DNA of 27,320 bases from CAYSLA01 sp964431685 (GTDB lineage Bacteria > Armatimonadota > UBA5829): NCBI GenBank assembly GCA_964431685.1, contig CAYSLA010000032.1, forward strand, positions 1 to 27,320, given 5' to 3'. The notes beneath the pieces are model-generated. The model did no database searches. It was not told where the DNA came from and saw nothing but the letters and a program-made list of their open reading frames with translations. Shown here one piece after another: positions 8,328-16,363 of the stretch. Position numbers and translations under genes: made by a program. Positions within the stretch are counted from its first letter, which is position 1; each line of letters starts with the position of its first letter.

Positions 8328-9648
8328 CAGTTCCTCCCTGACCGCCGACCGCATATTCAAGCTGCGCGACAGCCGTATAGTAATCATATCGTGCTCGGAC
8401 CTCGCTGCTGCGGGCTGTAACCAACTGAACCTCAGCGTTAAGCAGGTCCAGGGTATTTGCCAGCCCGTTTATGTATCTCTCTTTCTGGGCCTCGAAGTTC
8501 TTGGTTGAGGCTTCAAGGCTGACAGTACTTGCTTTCAGACGTTCCTGTGCGTTCGTCAGATTGATATAAGCTTCCTCCACCTGAGTGCGTATGCTCCTCT
8601 CTGTCTGAATAATCTGCAGCCGGGCGTTGTCCTCGGACGCTTTGGCCTCTCTAAGCGTCGCCTGATTGGCGCCGCCGTCAAACAGATCGAATACAACTCC
8701 TCCCGTGATCTCGGTCAAATCCGACGTAATCCCGCCCGAGATGTCTTTCTGATATGTTCCGGTTATCACCGGTCGGGGGTATATCGAGATTCGCGCGGAT
8801 TTCACGGACGCCGCCGCGGCGCTCCTGTCAGCCCTGACTGCCGCAAGATCGGCGCGCGCCTGTAGAGCGAGGTCCACGTGCTCCTTAGGGGGCAAAGGTG
8901 TGATCGATGGTTCGCCATCCACGTCCTCTATAGCGAAGCCGGTTTGGGGCAGCACCCCCATAGCCGCCTGCAGCGCAAGCGCCGAGTTGCGAGCGGTGTT
9001 TTCGGCCGTCAGAAGGTCTACCCGTGCGTTCGCCAACTGGGCTTCCACTGGGTATACGTCGACGGGCGCCACCTCTCCGGCCTCGGCCTGCGCAAGAATC
9101 TGCTCGCGAAGCGCCTCGTTGTACTTCACGTTCTCACGAGAGACTTCCGCAAGCCGCTCGGCGCGAAGAAGGTCATAGTAGGCTCTTGTTACACCAAATA
9201 CAGTGGTCTGCCACATCCGAGTGAGCGCAGCGCGGTTCCGGTCGACCCCATACCGCGCCCCCTGGACAGTTGTTTCCCTCAGACCACCGTCAAAGAAGTT
9301 CTGCGTGACAGTTAACGCCGTACCGGTGTCGCTTCTTGAACCCATTGCTCCCCACAGACCCGAGCCAACGACCGCTGAAGGCGCCGCGTCTTTGTCGTCA
9401 ATGACGAAGGCGGTGTTTCTTAGCGATACCTGCGGGTAGTAGTCGCCTTTGGCTCTGGACAACCGGCTTCCGGCAATAGCAAGGTTGTTCTGTGCAGTCA
9501 GAAGGTCTTCCTGATTCCGCTCTGCAATCTCCAAACATTCTGCCAGGGAGAGCGGCTTCGGTGGGCTTTCGTTGTCCGGCGCCGCCCAGGTGCCCAGGCA
9601 CAGTGCTGAAAACGTTAGCACAAGAACAAAACGGGTCATTTTCTGCAT
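8317..9648 (-). CDS. TolC family outer-membrane efflux protein
   Basis: A 443-residue protein with an N-terminal signal peptide ('MTRFVLVLTFSALCLGTWAA', cleavage likely after AA near residue 23). It shows the two-repeat TolC/OEP architecture: 'LSLAECLEIAERNQEDLLTAQNNLAIAGSRL' opens the first half, and 'LPPKEHVDLALQARADLAAVRADRSAAAASVKSA' the second. The C-terminal 'INGLANTLDLLNAEVQLVTAR'-like helix is typical of the family. TolC trimers form outer-membrane channels with a periplasmic alpha-barrel, so its presence implies a diderm envelope. It follows the MarR gene by 11 nt and overlaps the adaptor gene by 11 nt. Confidence 0.92.
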   Translation of the reverse strand: MQKMTRFVLVLTFSALCLGTWAAPDNESPPKPLSLAECLEIAERNQEDLLTAQNNLAIAGSRLSRAKGDYYPQVSLRNTAFVIDDKDAAPSAVVGSGLWGAMGSRSDTGTALTVTQNFFDGGLRETTVQGARYGVDRNRAALTRMWQTTVFGVTRAYYDLLRAERLAEVSRENVKYNEALREQILAQAEAGEVAPVDVYPVEAQLANARVDLLTAENTARNSALALQAAMGVLPQTGFAIEDVDGEPSITPLPPKEHVDLALQARADLAAVRADRSAAAASVKSARISIYPRPVITGTYQKDISGGITSDLTEITGGVVFDLFDGGANQATLREAKASEDNARLQIIQTERSIRTQVEEAYINLTNAQERLKASTVSLEASTKNFEAQKERYINGLANTLDLLNAEVQLVTARSSEVRARYDYYTAVAQLEYAVGGQGGTDGK

Positions 9649-9659
9649 AGTCGTATCCT

Positions 9660-10115
9660 CTATTCGTTTCCAGTTCTTTTTCGGGTAAATGCCGATCTCA
9701 GCAGATCCATGGCCAGTGTTACCAGAGAATACTCTGTGGAAGTCAGCCCTCTGAGTCTATCGTGAACGATGGTAAGTCCTTCCAGATGGACGGCTTCCAA
9801 GAGATTCTCCCCATCAGCGGTGATCGAAAGCAGAGACTTGCGGCGATCGTCAGAGGCAGTCTTACGTATGAGAAGACCACGGTCCACCAGCCCGTCAATG
9901 AGTCTCGATGCCGAAGAAGCCGTTGTCCCCATATGCTTGGCAACGTGGGACAGCGACGGCCCTTCGCTCATCTTGACTGTCATCAACGCTCTGAACTGTT
10001 GGACGGAAAGTGTGCGGGACTGGTTTCGCTCCATCTCCTGACCGATTGAGCGCATCATCAAATGCATGGTGTCAAAAACTGTGGCAGCGCACTTCGCTCC
10101 GACATCGCTATCCAC
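9660..10115 (-). CDS. MarR family transcriptional regulator
   Basis: A 151-residue winged-helix regulator. The GTG at 10115 is preferred because GGAGG lies 8 nt before it; a GTG 9 nt upstream would leave no room for the Shine-Dalgarno. The HTH 'PSLSHVAKHMGTTASSASRLIDGLVDRGLL' and wing 'RKTASDDRRKSLLSITADG' are classic MarR features, including the D-x-R-(R/K) wing motif. MarR dimers usually repress their own operon and are released by ligands. As first gene of the efflux operon it most likely represses it, and a small palindrome overlapping the -10 box (10156-10174) is the obvious candidate operator. Ligand unknown. Confidence 0.92.
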   Translation of the reverse strand: MDSDVGAKCAATVFDTMHLMMRSIGQEMERNQSRTLSVQQFRALMTVKMSEGPSLSHVAKHMGTTASSASRLIDGLVDRGLLIRKTASDDRRKSLLSITADGENLLEAVHLEGLTIVHDRLRGLTSTEYSLVTLAMDLLRSAFTRKRTGNE

Positions 10116-10155
10116 TGTAACCACCTCCAGATAGTTGCTGACTGCAATGGTTGCT

Positions 10156-10174
10156 TAGTGCAAGTATATCACTA
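10156..10174. promoter_or_regulatory. Candidate MarR operator
   Basis: TAGTG at 10156-10160 and CACTA at 10170-10174 form a 5-bp inverted repeat with a 9-nt centre that covers the -10 hexamer of the efflux promoter. The arms are spaced as expected for a winged-helix dimer. Short arms make this tentative. Confidence 0.4.
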
Positions 10175-10191
10175 CGTATTGACGATGTCAA
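10163..10191 (-). promoter_or_regulatory. Consensus sigma70 promoter of the efflux operon
   Basis: On the minus strand a perfect -35 TTGACA (10191-10186), a 17-nt spacer and a near-perfect -10 TATACT (10168-10163). The predicted start is near 10156, giving a leader of about 40 nt before the marR start. Confidence 0.8.
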
Positions 10192-10233
10192 GCGCGATAA
10201 TGTTTCCTATATGCAAAGAATATTGGGTGTTGG

Positions 10234-10457
10234 GTGTTTCGGGAAGCTTGTTCCCGAAACCAACTTGCGTATGTTCGAAGAGGAAAACGCGCGAGGTTTG
10301 CTGATGGTCCGCAATCTGGAATCCCGGGCCCGGTTCCGAGGGTCTGTGACCCTGCATCAGCACTTGCCTTCGATCCAACGGCATTTTCGGGTGTATCGGG
10401 AAGCTTGTTCCCGAAACCAACGTGCGTATGTTTGAAGAGGAAAACGCGCGAGGTTTG
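10234..10457. repeat. 67-bp direct repeat pair with TTTCGGGAA hairpins
   Basis: Copies at 10234-10300 and 10391-10457 differ at only 3 of 67 positions. Each begins with a hairpin (first copy GTTTCGGGAA/TTCCCGAAAC, loop GCTTG) and ends GCGCGAGGTTTG. The 90 nt between them contain GGGTC/GACCC and GCTGATG/CATCAGC complementary segments. The hairpin arms match the long palindromes at 17070 and 25388. This 270-nt gene-poor stretch separates the marR promoter from the ABC ATPase; no plausible gene lies in it. Confidence 0.75.
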
Positions 10458-10471
10458 TCTAAGATGATGTC

Positions 10472-11446
10472 GTGAAGTGGAAGAATATCGAGACAGGGGC
10501 CGGTTACTACCAAATCACGGGAATGTTTAATATGCCCTGGGGTTGCCGCTGTCCGGGGGGAAGTCACTCTCGACTCCAAAGTTCGCGGTCCGGAAGCACA
10601 GGCACGACGCAATACTCTTGGAGAGACCAACTGAGACACCAGCAACAAGACACACCCGCTGCGCTCCCACCGCTGCTCGAATTTAACGACGCCACGGTCA
10701 TTCTCGGCAACAACATCGCCCTCGACTCGGTCAGCTTCCGCATCGAAGTAGGTGAGAATGTAGCCATAATCGGCCCCAACGGATCCGGCAAATCGACTCT
10801 AATCAGGACCATAACACGCGACTACTATCCTCTCGCCAGAGATGGCGGTCCGCCGGTCCGGATAATGGGCGAACACGTGTGGAACATCTTCGAGCTGCGT
10901 GAGATGCTTGGGATCGTCACCGGCGAGCTCGAGCGCACATACCACCGCGAGATATCCGGCTTCGAGATGGTGTTGAGCGGTTTCTTCGGCTCGGTCGGCA
11001 TCTACCCATACCAGGACGTGACGCCGGAGATGGAAGCTAGTGTGCGAGATATGCTTGACTTCCTGGAGATTGCCGACCTGGCCGGGAAGTACGTGAGTGA
11101 GTTGTCGACCGGTGAGGCCAGACGAGTGCTGATTGCCCGCGCGCTGGTTCACGACCCCAGGGCTTTGATGCTGGACGAGCCGGCCAACGGCCTGGACCCA
11201 CACGCTGTGCGCCATTTCCTGCAGGTGCTCAGAAAGATCGCTGCCTCAGGCAAGAGCATAATCATGGTCACGCACCACCTTCACGACATTATCCCCGAGA
11301 TAGATCGGGTGATAATGCTGAAGAACGGCCGGATATTCCGCGACGCTTGCAAGGAAGAGGTGCTCACTCCGGAGAACCTTACTGCCCTCTTCAACATGCC
11401 GGTCGAAGTCATTCGCAAGGACGGCCACTTTCACCTGTGGACGTAG
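10472..11446 (+). CDS. ABC transporter ATP-binding protein, COG1119/ModF-type
   Basis: The ATPase domain begins near residue 66 ('LLEFNDATVILGNNIALDSVSF') and is complete: Walker A 'GPNGSGKSTL', a Q-loop region replaced by 'LGIVTGELERTYH', signature 'LSTGEARR', Walker B 'ALMLDEPANGLD', H-loop 'IMVTHHLHDI'. LSTGE instead of LSGGQ and the 'VLSGFFGSVGIY' segment are typical of COG1119 (ModF/YlmA-like) ATPases, whose transport partner and role are poorly defined. No permease or binding protein is adjacent, so it may act alone or with a distant partner. The start is uncertain: the GTG at 10472 has no good ribosome site, and the first ~65 residues look non-conserved. ATG at 10523 or 10532, or a CTG shortly after GGAGAG near 10620, are alternatives. 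Confidence 0.82.
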   Translation: MKWKNIETGAGYYQITGMFNMPWGCRCPGGSHSRLQSSRSGSTGTTQYSWRDQLRHQQQDTPAALPPLLEFNDATVILGNNIALDSVSFRIEVGENVAIIGPNGSGKSTLIRTITRDYYPLARDGGPPVRIMGEHVWNIFELREMLGIVTGELERTYHREISGFEMVLSGFFGSVGIYPYQDVTPEMEASVRDMLDFLEIADLAGKYVSELSTGEARRVLIARALVHDPRALMLDEPANGLDPHAVRHFLQVLRKIAASGKSIIMVTHHLHDIIPEIDRVIMLKNGRIFRDACKEEVLTPENLTALFNMPVEVIRKDGHFHLWT

Positions 11447-11477
11447 AGTCTGCATAGCCCGATGCCGTGCGCAGAAA

Positions 11478-11506
11478 TTGACCTTGGGCTGAACGAGTGT
11501 TATAAT
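11478..11506 (+). promoter_or_regulatory. Near-consensus promoter of the radical SAM/rng operon
   Basis: TTGACC (11478-11483), exactly 17 nt, then perfect TATAAT (11501-11506). Transcription should start near 11513, leaving a leader of about 187 nt before the gene at 11700. That leader contains small stems (GGGGAC/GTCTCC near 11558 and CGGGA/TCCCG followed by TTT near 11598) but no riboswitch class I can name. Confidence 0.85.
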
Positions 11507-11699
11507 ACAACAAGGATTGCTGGCCGAGTAAGTTGTTCGCGCCGGCTACTGTGTTGGCGGGGACACCTGTCTCCAACCACGAATTACGTTTTCTATCGGG
11601 AATACTCCCGTTTAAGATATTACGCGGTCGCGCACTGGCAGAGAGCACATATTTCGCACGCCTCGGCGCCGCGGGAAGTTTTGTCAGATACAACTACAG

Positions 11700-13592
11700 A
11701 TGACGACCAATCTCACGTCGGAGCAAGTTTCCACGCTGTTGGATAGTATCCTGCCGCGGGTTAGCAAGCCGGCGAGATACATCGGCGGTGAGCTGAATTC
11801 CGTTCGCGTGCCGCTCGATCAGATAACAGCAAGGTTAGCGCTTGCATTCCCGGACACCTACGAAGTAGGCATGTCCAACCTCGGGTTGAGGATACTTTAC
11901 CACGTTCTCAACGGGTTTCCACACGTGTGGGCCGACCGCGTGTTCGCTCCCGCTGCCGATATGGAAGAGCGTATGCGCGCCGACGGCCTGGCGCTTTTCG
12001 GGCTTGAATCCAGACTACCTCTGCGCAGCTTCGATCTCGTCGGTTTCTCCCTCGCCTATGAGCTCACCTACACCACCGTTCTCAATATGCTCGATCTTTC
12101 CGGGATTCCCGTTCTCTCATCGGACCGTGGAGAAGACGCCCCCATTATCATTGCAGGGGGACACTGCGCGTCAAATCCGGAGCCGATAAGTGCGTTCATC
12201 GACGCGTTTGTCATCGGTGATGGCGAAGAGGCGATCGCGGAGATAGCCGGTTTGGTCTCCGACAAATCCTCCTCGCGCCCCGACAAGATTGCGGCCATGT
12301 CAAGGCTGGACGGCGTCTACGTTCCTGCCTTACATGACGGGATCGCCCGCGTGCGGGCGAGGACAGTCGCAGACCTCGACAAAGCTCCGTTTCCGCAGAA
12401 GTTGATTGTGCCCCACATCGAGGCCGTGCACGACCGTGTCGCACTTGAGATTATGCGCGGATGCACTCGAGGCTGCCGATTCTGTCAGGCGGGTATGATA
12501 ACAAGGCCCGTCAGGGAGAGGTCACTGGAGACGCTGTGCACTCAGGCGAACGAACTGCTTCAGGCGACCGGCTATGAGGAAGTTGCGCTCACCAGCCTTT
12601 CCAGCGCCGATTACTCGCACATCGATCAGCTTGTAGGCGAGCTTACTGTTCGCCACGAGGCCCAGCGCGTAGGCATTTCACTGCCCAGCTTGAGAGCGGA
12701 TGCGAAGTGCGTGGAGTTGGCCGCGCAGATTCAGAAGGTGAGAAAGAGCGGCCTTACATTCGCCCCGGAGGCCGGCAGTCAGCGGCTTCGAGACGTGATC
12801 AACAAGAACGTTACGGAGAACGACCTGATCGAGGCCGTGGAAGCTGCGGTGTCTGCGGGCTGGCGCCGCGTGAAACTCTACTTCATGATCGGGCTGCCTA
12901 CGGAAACCGATGATGACCTGCGGGGCATCGCGGACATGGTCTCCAAGGTCGTGAGCGTCGGACGACGACGCGGACGGCCCCTTACTCTAAACATCACGAT
13001 TTCACCGTTTGTCCCCAAGCCGCATACGCCTTTCCAGTGGCGGGCGATGGTGACCCCGGAAGAGCTGGACCGCAGGATTGCTCTCCTTAGGCCATTGCTT
13101 TCCGGCAAGAATATACAGCTCAGTTGGCACGAACCGAGCTCAAGCCGAATAGAGGCTGCATTGGCACGGGGCGACAAGCGGCTCTGCCCGGTGATATACT
13201 CAGTCTGGAAGTCCGGTGGCAATCTTGAGCAGGACAATTTCGTCTACGACAGATGGAAGCATGCTTTCGAGTCCAACGGGCTGGAGATTTCGGAGTTTGC
13301 CAACCGCGATCTCGACAGGACCGCGCCGCTGCCCTGGGATCACATAGACTTCGGCGTCACGAAAGAGTTCCTGCTGCGGGAAGACGAAAGAGCGGACAAG
13401 GCGCAGTGCACACAGGACTGTCGAACGGGCGCGTGTTCGGACTGCGGGGTGCGGAAGTCAACAGCGGCGAACTGTGTCATTCCGGACGAGTGTGAGGAAT
13501 CTCGGAGGATCCCGAATCAAGTTCGGGATGACGTGATGGCGAACTGTGTCATTCCGGACGAGTGTGAGGAATCTCGGAGGATCCCGAATCAA
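11700..13592 (+). CDS. TIGR03960-type B12-binding-domain radical SAM protein; open into the assembly gap
   Basis: Starts MTTNLTSEQVSTLLDSILPR; 'VSKPARYIGGELNSV' is the conserved opening of this family. Residues about 40-190 form the B12-binding-like Rossmann domain ('FPDTYEVGMSNLGLRILYHVLNG', 'IIAGGHCASNPEP'). The radical SAM cluster motif CxxxCxxC is at C255, C259 and C262 ('MRGCTRGCRFCQAG'). A Cys-rich tail 'CTQDCRTGACSDCGV' ends the conserved part near 13450. The frame then continues without a stop through 72-bp repeats and meets the N run. The family is widely conserved next to DUF2344 and rng, but its reaction is not established. No strong Shine-Dalgarno precedes 11700. Most likely this is the N-terminal part of one fused protein continuing at 13693 (see findings). 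Confidence 0.92.
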
Positions 13593-13848
13593 NNNNNNNN
13601 NNNNNNNNNNNNNNNNNNNNNNNNNNNNNNNNNNNNNNNNNNNNNNNNNNNNNNNNNNNNNNNNNNNNNNNNNNNNNNNNNNNNNNNNNNNNGTTCGGGA
13701 TGACGTGATGGCTGATTGTGTCATTCCGGACGAGTGTGAGGAATCCCGGAGGATCCCGAATCAAGTTCGGGATGACGTGATGGCTGATTGTGTCATTCCG
13801 AACGAGTGTGAGGAATCCCGGAGGATCCCGAATCAAGTTCGGGATGAC
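13476..13848. repeat. Tandem 72-bp repeats, translated in frame, split by the N gap
   Basis: Unit starts (GTCATTCCG) are at 13476, 13548, 13720 and 13792, with a period of exactly 72 nt on each side of the gap. Each unit has an inner perfect hairpin ATCCCGAA/TTCGGGAT (loop TCAAG) and outer complementary ends GTCATTCCG/CGGGATGAC. Left units read AACTGT and TCTCGG where right units read GATTGT and TCCCGG. The translation is 24 residues per unit (core 'VIPDECEESRRIPNQVRDD'). The last unit breaks off into 'GSVLDD'. Peptides of this kind are known products of dispersed GTCATTCC repeats in many bacteria. Confidence 0.92.
13593..13692. other. Assembly gap (100 N placeholder)
   Basis: Exactly 100 N, the usual scaffold filler for a gap of unknown size. 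The sequence stops at offset 45 of a repeat unit and resumes at offset 45 of a unit, so the true missing length is probably a multiple of 72 (possibly zero), not 100. Confidence 0.97.
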
Positions 13849-14598
13849 GGGTCGGTTCTGGATGACACAGCCAATCGGGATGACGTGTCTGTTCGGGGCG
13901 TCGTTGGTCCGGCTCAGCCGGCCTGTGATCGTGCCCGCCGGTTGATGGTCGTCTTCTCCAAGGGAGAAAGACTGCGCTGGTTGGGGCACCTCGATCTGAT
14001 TCGCATCTTTGATCACGCGGTGCGGATGTCGGGTATACCGATCGCGTATTCCGAGGGGTTCAACCCCCGCCCGAAAATGTCTGTTGCTTCGGCGCTGCCT
14101 TTGGGAGCAACTGCCGATCAGGAACTCTTTGTTTTCAGCGCGCTGGAGCCGTTTGACGTAACAGACATCGCCAAACGGCTGAGAGCGGCCCTGCCGGACG
14201 GGATTGGGGTTACTTCCGTTGATGTGTCGCCCTATGGAGCCAAGCCGCCCGCAGTCTGCGCGAGCGACTATGTGATAGGGCTCAATCTGTCCAACGGCGC
14301 GAGTTTGGATGATCTGACGCGCGCAGTTGGTGACCTGATGGCCAGGAGCGAACTCGTCGTCACCAGAGAGTCCGGTGGCAAGCGGCGCAACGTGGACATC
14401 AGGGCCGGTATTGAAAGTATGAGTGTGATATCAAACGATTCCGAGAGCGCGGCGATCGGCGTTGTGTTCCCGCACAGGGAGTACACGATCAAGCCGAGTG
14501 AGGTGGTGGAGGCGTTGGGAGCGTTGATCCCAGGGCTTTCCGTGAGGTCGATACACCGCAGCGCGCTGGTATTGGAGAACATCAAAGAAAGGAGGTGA
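13693..14598 (+). CDS. TIGR03936/DUF2344 protein, probably the C-terminal part of the radical SAM fusion
   Basis: Repeat-encoded residues are followed by a linker, and the conserved domain begins near 13945 with 'LMVVFSKGERLRWLGHLDLIRIFDHA'. It continues 'YSEGFNPRPKMSVASALPLGATADQE', the hallmark of DUF2344, and ends 'SIHRSALVLENIKERR'. The function of DUF2344 is unknown; it is nearly always beside or fused to the TIGR03960 radical SAM protein and close to rng-rplU-rpmA. The TTG and ATG codons at the domain start (about 13942-13947) have no Shine-Dalgarno, and the frame is open back to the gap. With any gap that is a multiple of three it joins the frame of the upstream protein. The stop (14596-14598) lies within the ribosome site of rng. 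Confidence 0.88.
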   Translation, partial: VRDDVMADCVIPDECEESRRIPNQVRDDVMADCVIPNECEESRRIPNQVRDDGSVLDDTANRDDVSVRGVVGPAQPACDRARRLMVVFSKGERLRWLGHLDLIRIFDHAVRMSGIPIAYSEGFNPRPKMSVASALPLGATADQELFVFSALEPFDVTDIAKRLRAALPDGIGVTSVDVSPYGAKPPAVCASDYVIGLNLSNGASLDDLTRAVGDLMARSELVVTRESGGKRRNVDIRAGIESMSVISNDSESAAIGVVFPHREYTIKPSEVVEALGALIPGLSVRSIHRSALVLENIKERR

Positions 14599-14604
14599 TA
14601 CCTA

Positions 14605-16335
14605 GTGTCGAAAGAAATCATTGTGAACGTTGATACTCGAGAGACTCGGGTCGCCGTTATCGAATCAAACAAGCTTGTCGAACTGCACGTGGAGCGCGAA
14701 CAGCGCGTCGTGGGCAGCCTTTACAAGTGCAAGGTCATGAATGTGCTGGCCGGGATGGACGCGGCATTCGTGGACATCGGTCTTGAGAGAAATGCGTTTC
14801 TGTACGTGGCGGATGTGCTGTCGGAAACCGACGATGATTACCACCACGGCCACAGGGATCATTCGAAACACGTCAAGATAAAGGACGTCCTCAAAGTGGG
14901 CCAGGAACTGCTGGTGCAGGTTGTCAAGGGGCCGCGTGGTTCCAAGGGCGCGAGAGTCTCTACCAGAATCTCGTTGCCTGGTCGGTATCTGGTAATGATG
15001 CCGGAAGCGGACAACATCGGAGTCTCGCGAAAGATCGAGAGCGACGCGGAACGCAGCCGTCTGAAGAGGATTGCTGATGCCACAAAGCCCCTGGGTTGCG
15101 GGGTGATAGTGCGAACTGAAGCGGAGGGCAGAAGCGAAGCCGATATTCGCAACGACCTCGATTTTCTGGTGAGAATGTGGAGCCAAATTCAGGAGAAGGC
15201 CGCTAAGACCAGAGCACCGGGCCTTGTGCATCAGGACTTGAGCCTGATCTACAAGACAATCCGTGACTCGTTCGGGTCGGATACGTCGAAGATGATCATC
15301 AACTCGCCTGTGGACTACGAGAAGGCCATCGAGCTGATTGAACTGCTTTCTCCGAAAATGCGGTCGAAGCTGCATCTGTACACCGATCCGGAGCCGATAT
15401 TTGACCGGTTTGGGATTGAATCAGAGATCGAGAACTTGCTGCGTCGCAAGGTCTGGCTCAAGTCCGGCGGTAACCTGACCATCGACTCGACGGAGGCCTT
15501 GACCACCATCGACGTCAATACGGGACGGTTCGTAGGGTCGACCAGTTTGTCTGATACGATTCTGAAGACTAACCTTGACGCAGTGAACGAGATCGCGCGG
15601 CAGCTTCGACTGCGCGATATCGGCGGCATCATCGTGCTGGACTTCATCGATATGGAGAGCATGAAAGATCGCCAGAAACTGATCATGGCTCTGGAGAAAG
15701 AGCTTCAGAAGGACAGAACCAGGTCGAAGATCTGCCACATCAGCCCTCTCGGGCTTGTGGAGATGACCAGGAAACGCACCAGTGAGACCATTACGGAAGT
15801 GCTGACGGAACCTTGTCCTCATTGTCAGGGCAGGGGCAGGGTCGAATCAGCCGAATCGGTCAGCCTTCGCGTCGAGCGTGATCTCTACCGTCTCGCGTCC
15901 GATGTGGACAACGATACGTTCCTGGTTAACGTCAGTCCCGACGTGGCATTCTATCTGATCGGCGACGGTGGAGAAGTGATCCAGGAGATCGAGCGCAGGC
16001 TTCGCCGCATGGTTTTTGTGCGTGGGGCGGAGAATATGCACGTCGAGAAGTACGAGATTAAGCCTGGCGACCTTCCGGCGATGGAGCGGCAGTATCTGCC
16101 GTACAAACCGGGCGATGAGGTCGAGTGTCTCGTTGTGCGTAACCCGTTCTCCATTCTACCGAAAGCCACAGCGGTGCTGGACGGCTATCTGATAGAGCTG
16201 GAAAACGGCGGCAACTACATCGGTCGCAAGGTGAATGTAAGGCTCAGTGAGGTGAACAGATCCTACGCGGTCGGTGAGGTTATAACGCGCGAAAAGCCGG
16301 CGAGACCTGGCAAGGTTGACAAGGCTCGCAGGTAG
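14605..16335 (+). CDS. rng: Ribonuclease G (RNase E/G family)
   Basis: A 576-residue protein with GTG start at 14605 preceded by AAAGGAGGTGA. An S1-like RNA-binding domain spans about residues 35-130 ('VGSLYKCKVMNVLAGMDAAFVDIGLERNAFL'), interrupted by a His/Asp-rich loop 'TDDDYHHGHRDHSKH'. The catalytic DNase I-like part has 'TTIDVNTGRFVG' and 'GIIVLDFIDM', carrying the two Mg-binding Asp residues, and the Zn-link 'CPHCQGRG' used for dimerisation. RNase G cleaves single-stranded RNA near monophosphorylated 5' ends and matures 16S rRNA. There is no long RNase E-type C-terminal scaffold. Its position between DUF2344 and rplU is a conserved arrangement. Confidence 0.95.
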   Translation: MSKEIIVNVDTRETRVAVIESNKLVELHVEREQRVVGSLYKCKVMNVLAGMDAAFVDIGLERNAFLYVADVLSETDDDYHHGHRDHSKHVKIKDVLKVGQELLVQVVKGPRGSKGARVSTRISLPGRYLVMMPEADNIGVSRKIESDAERSRLKRIADATKPLGCGVIVRTEAEGRSEADIRNDLDFLVRMWSQIQEKAAKTRAPGLVHQDLSLIYKTIRDSFGSDTSKMIINSPVDYEKAIELIELLSPKMRSKLHLYTDPEPIFDRFGIESEIENLLRRKVWLKSGGNLTIDSTEALTTIDVNTGRFVGSTSLSDTILKTNLDAVNEIARQLRLRDIGGIIVLDFIDMESMKDRQKLIMALEKELQKDRTRSKICHISPLGLVEMTRKRTSETITEVLTEPCPHCQGRGRVESAESVSLRVERDLYRLASDVDNDTFLVNVSPDVAFYLIGDGGEVIQEIERRLRRMVFVRGAENMHVEKYEIKPGDLPAMERQYLPYKPGDEVECLVVRNPFSILPKATAVLDGYLIELENGGNYIGRKVNVRLSEVNRSYAVGEVITREKPARPGKVDKARR

Positions 16336-16344
16336 TGATAGAAT
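16316..16344 (+). promoter_or_regulatory. Consensus promoter for rplU-rpmA, inside the end of rng
   Basis: Perfect TTGACA (16316-16321), 17-nt spacer, TAGAAT (16339-16344). The -35 box lies within the last codons of rng, and transcription would start near 16351. This lets the ribosomal protein genes be transcribed independently of the upstream operon. Confidence 0.8.
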
Positions 16345-16363
16345 ATCTATCTGGATTCTACTG

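Noticed and set aside
10172..10648. 158-codon minus-strand open frame over the repeat island
   Set aside because: It runs through both direct-repeat copies and the marR promoter; the protein has no family features.
11595..11625. Terminator or riboswitch in the leader of the radical SAM gene
   Set aside because: The stem CGGGA/TCCCG is only 5 bp with a short T run, and no known riboswitch core is visible.
13476..13848. Possible CRISPR array
   Set aside because: The 72-bp units abut directly with no unique spacers and are translated in frame; this is tandem duplication of a dispersed repeat.
14665..15375. 236-codon open frame antisense to rng
   Set aside because: No motifs and fully inside a highly conserved gene; a shadow of codon bias.
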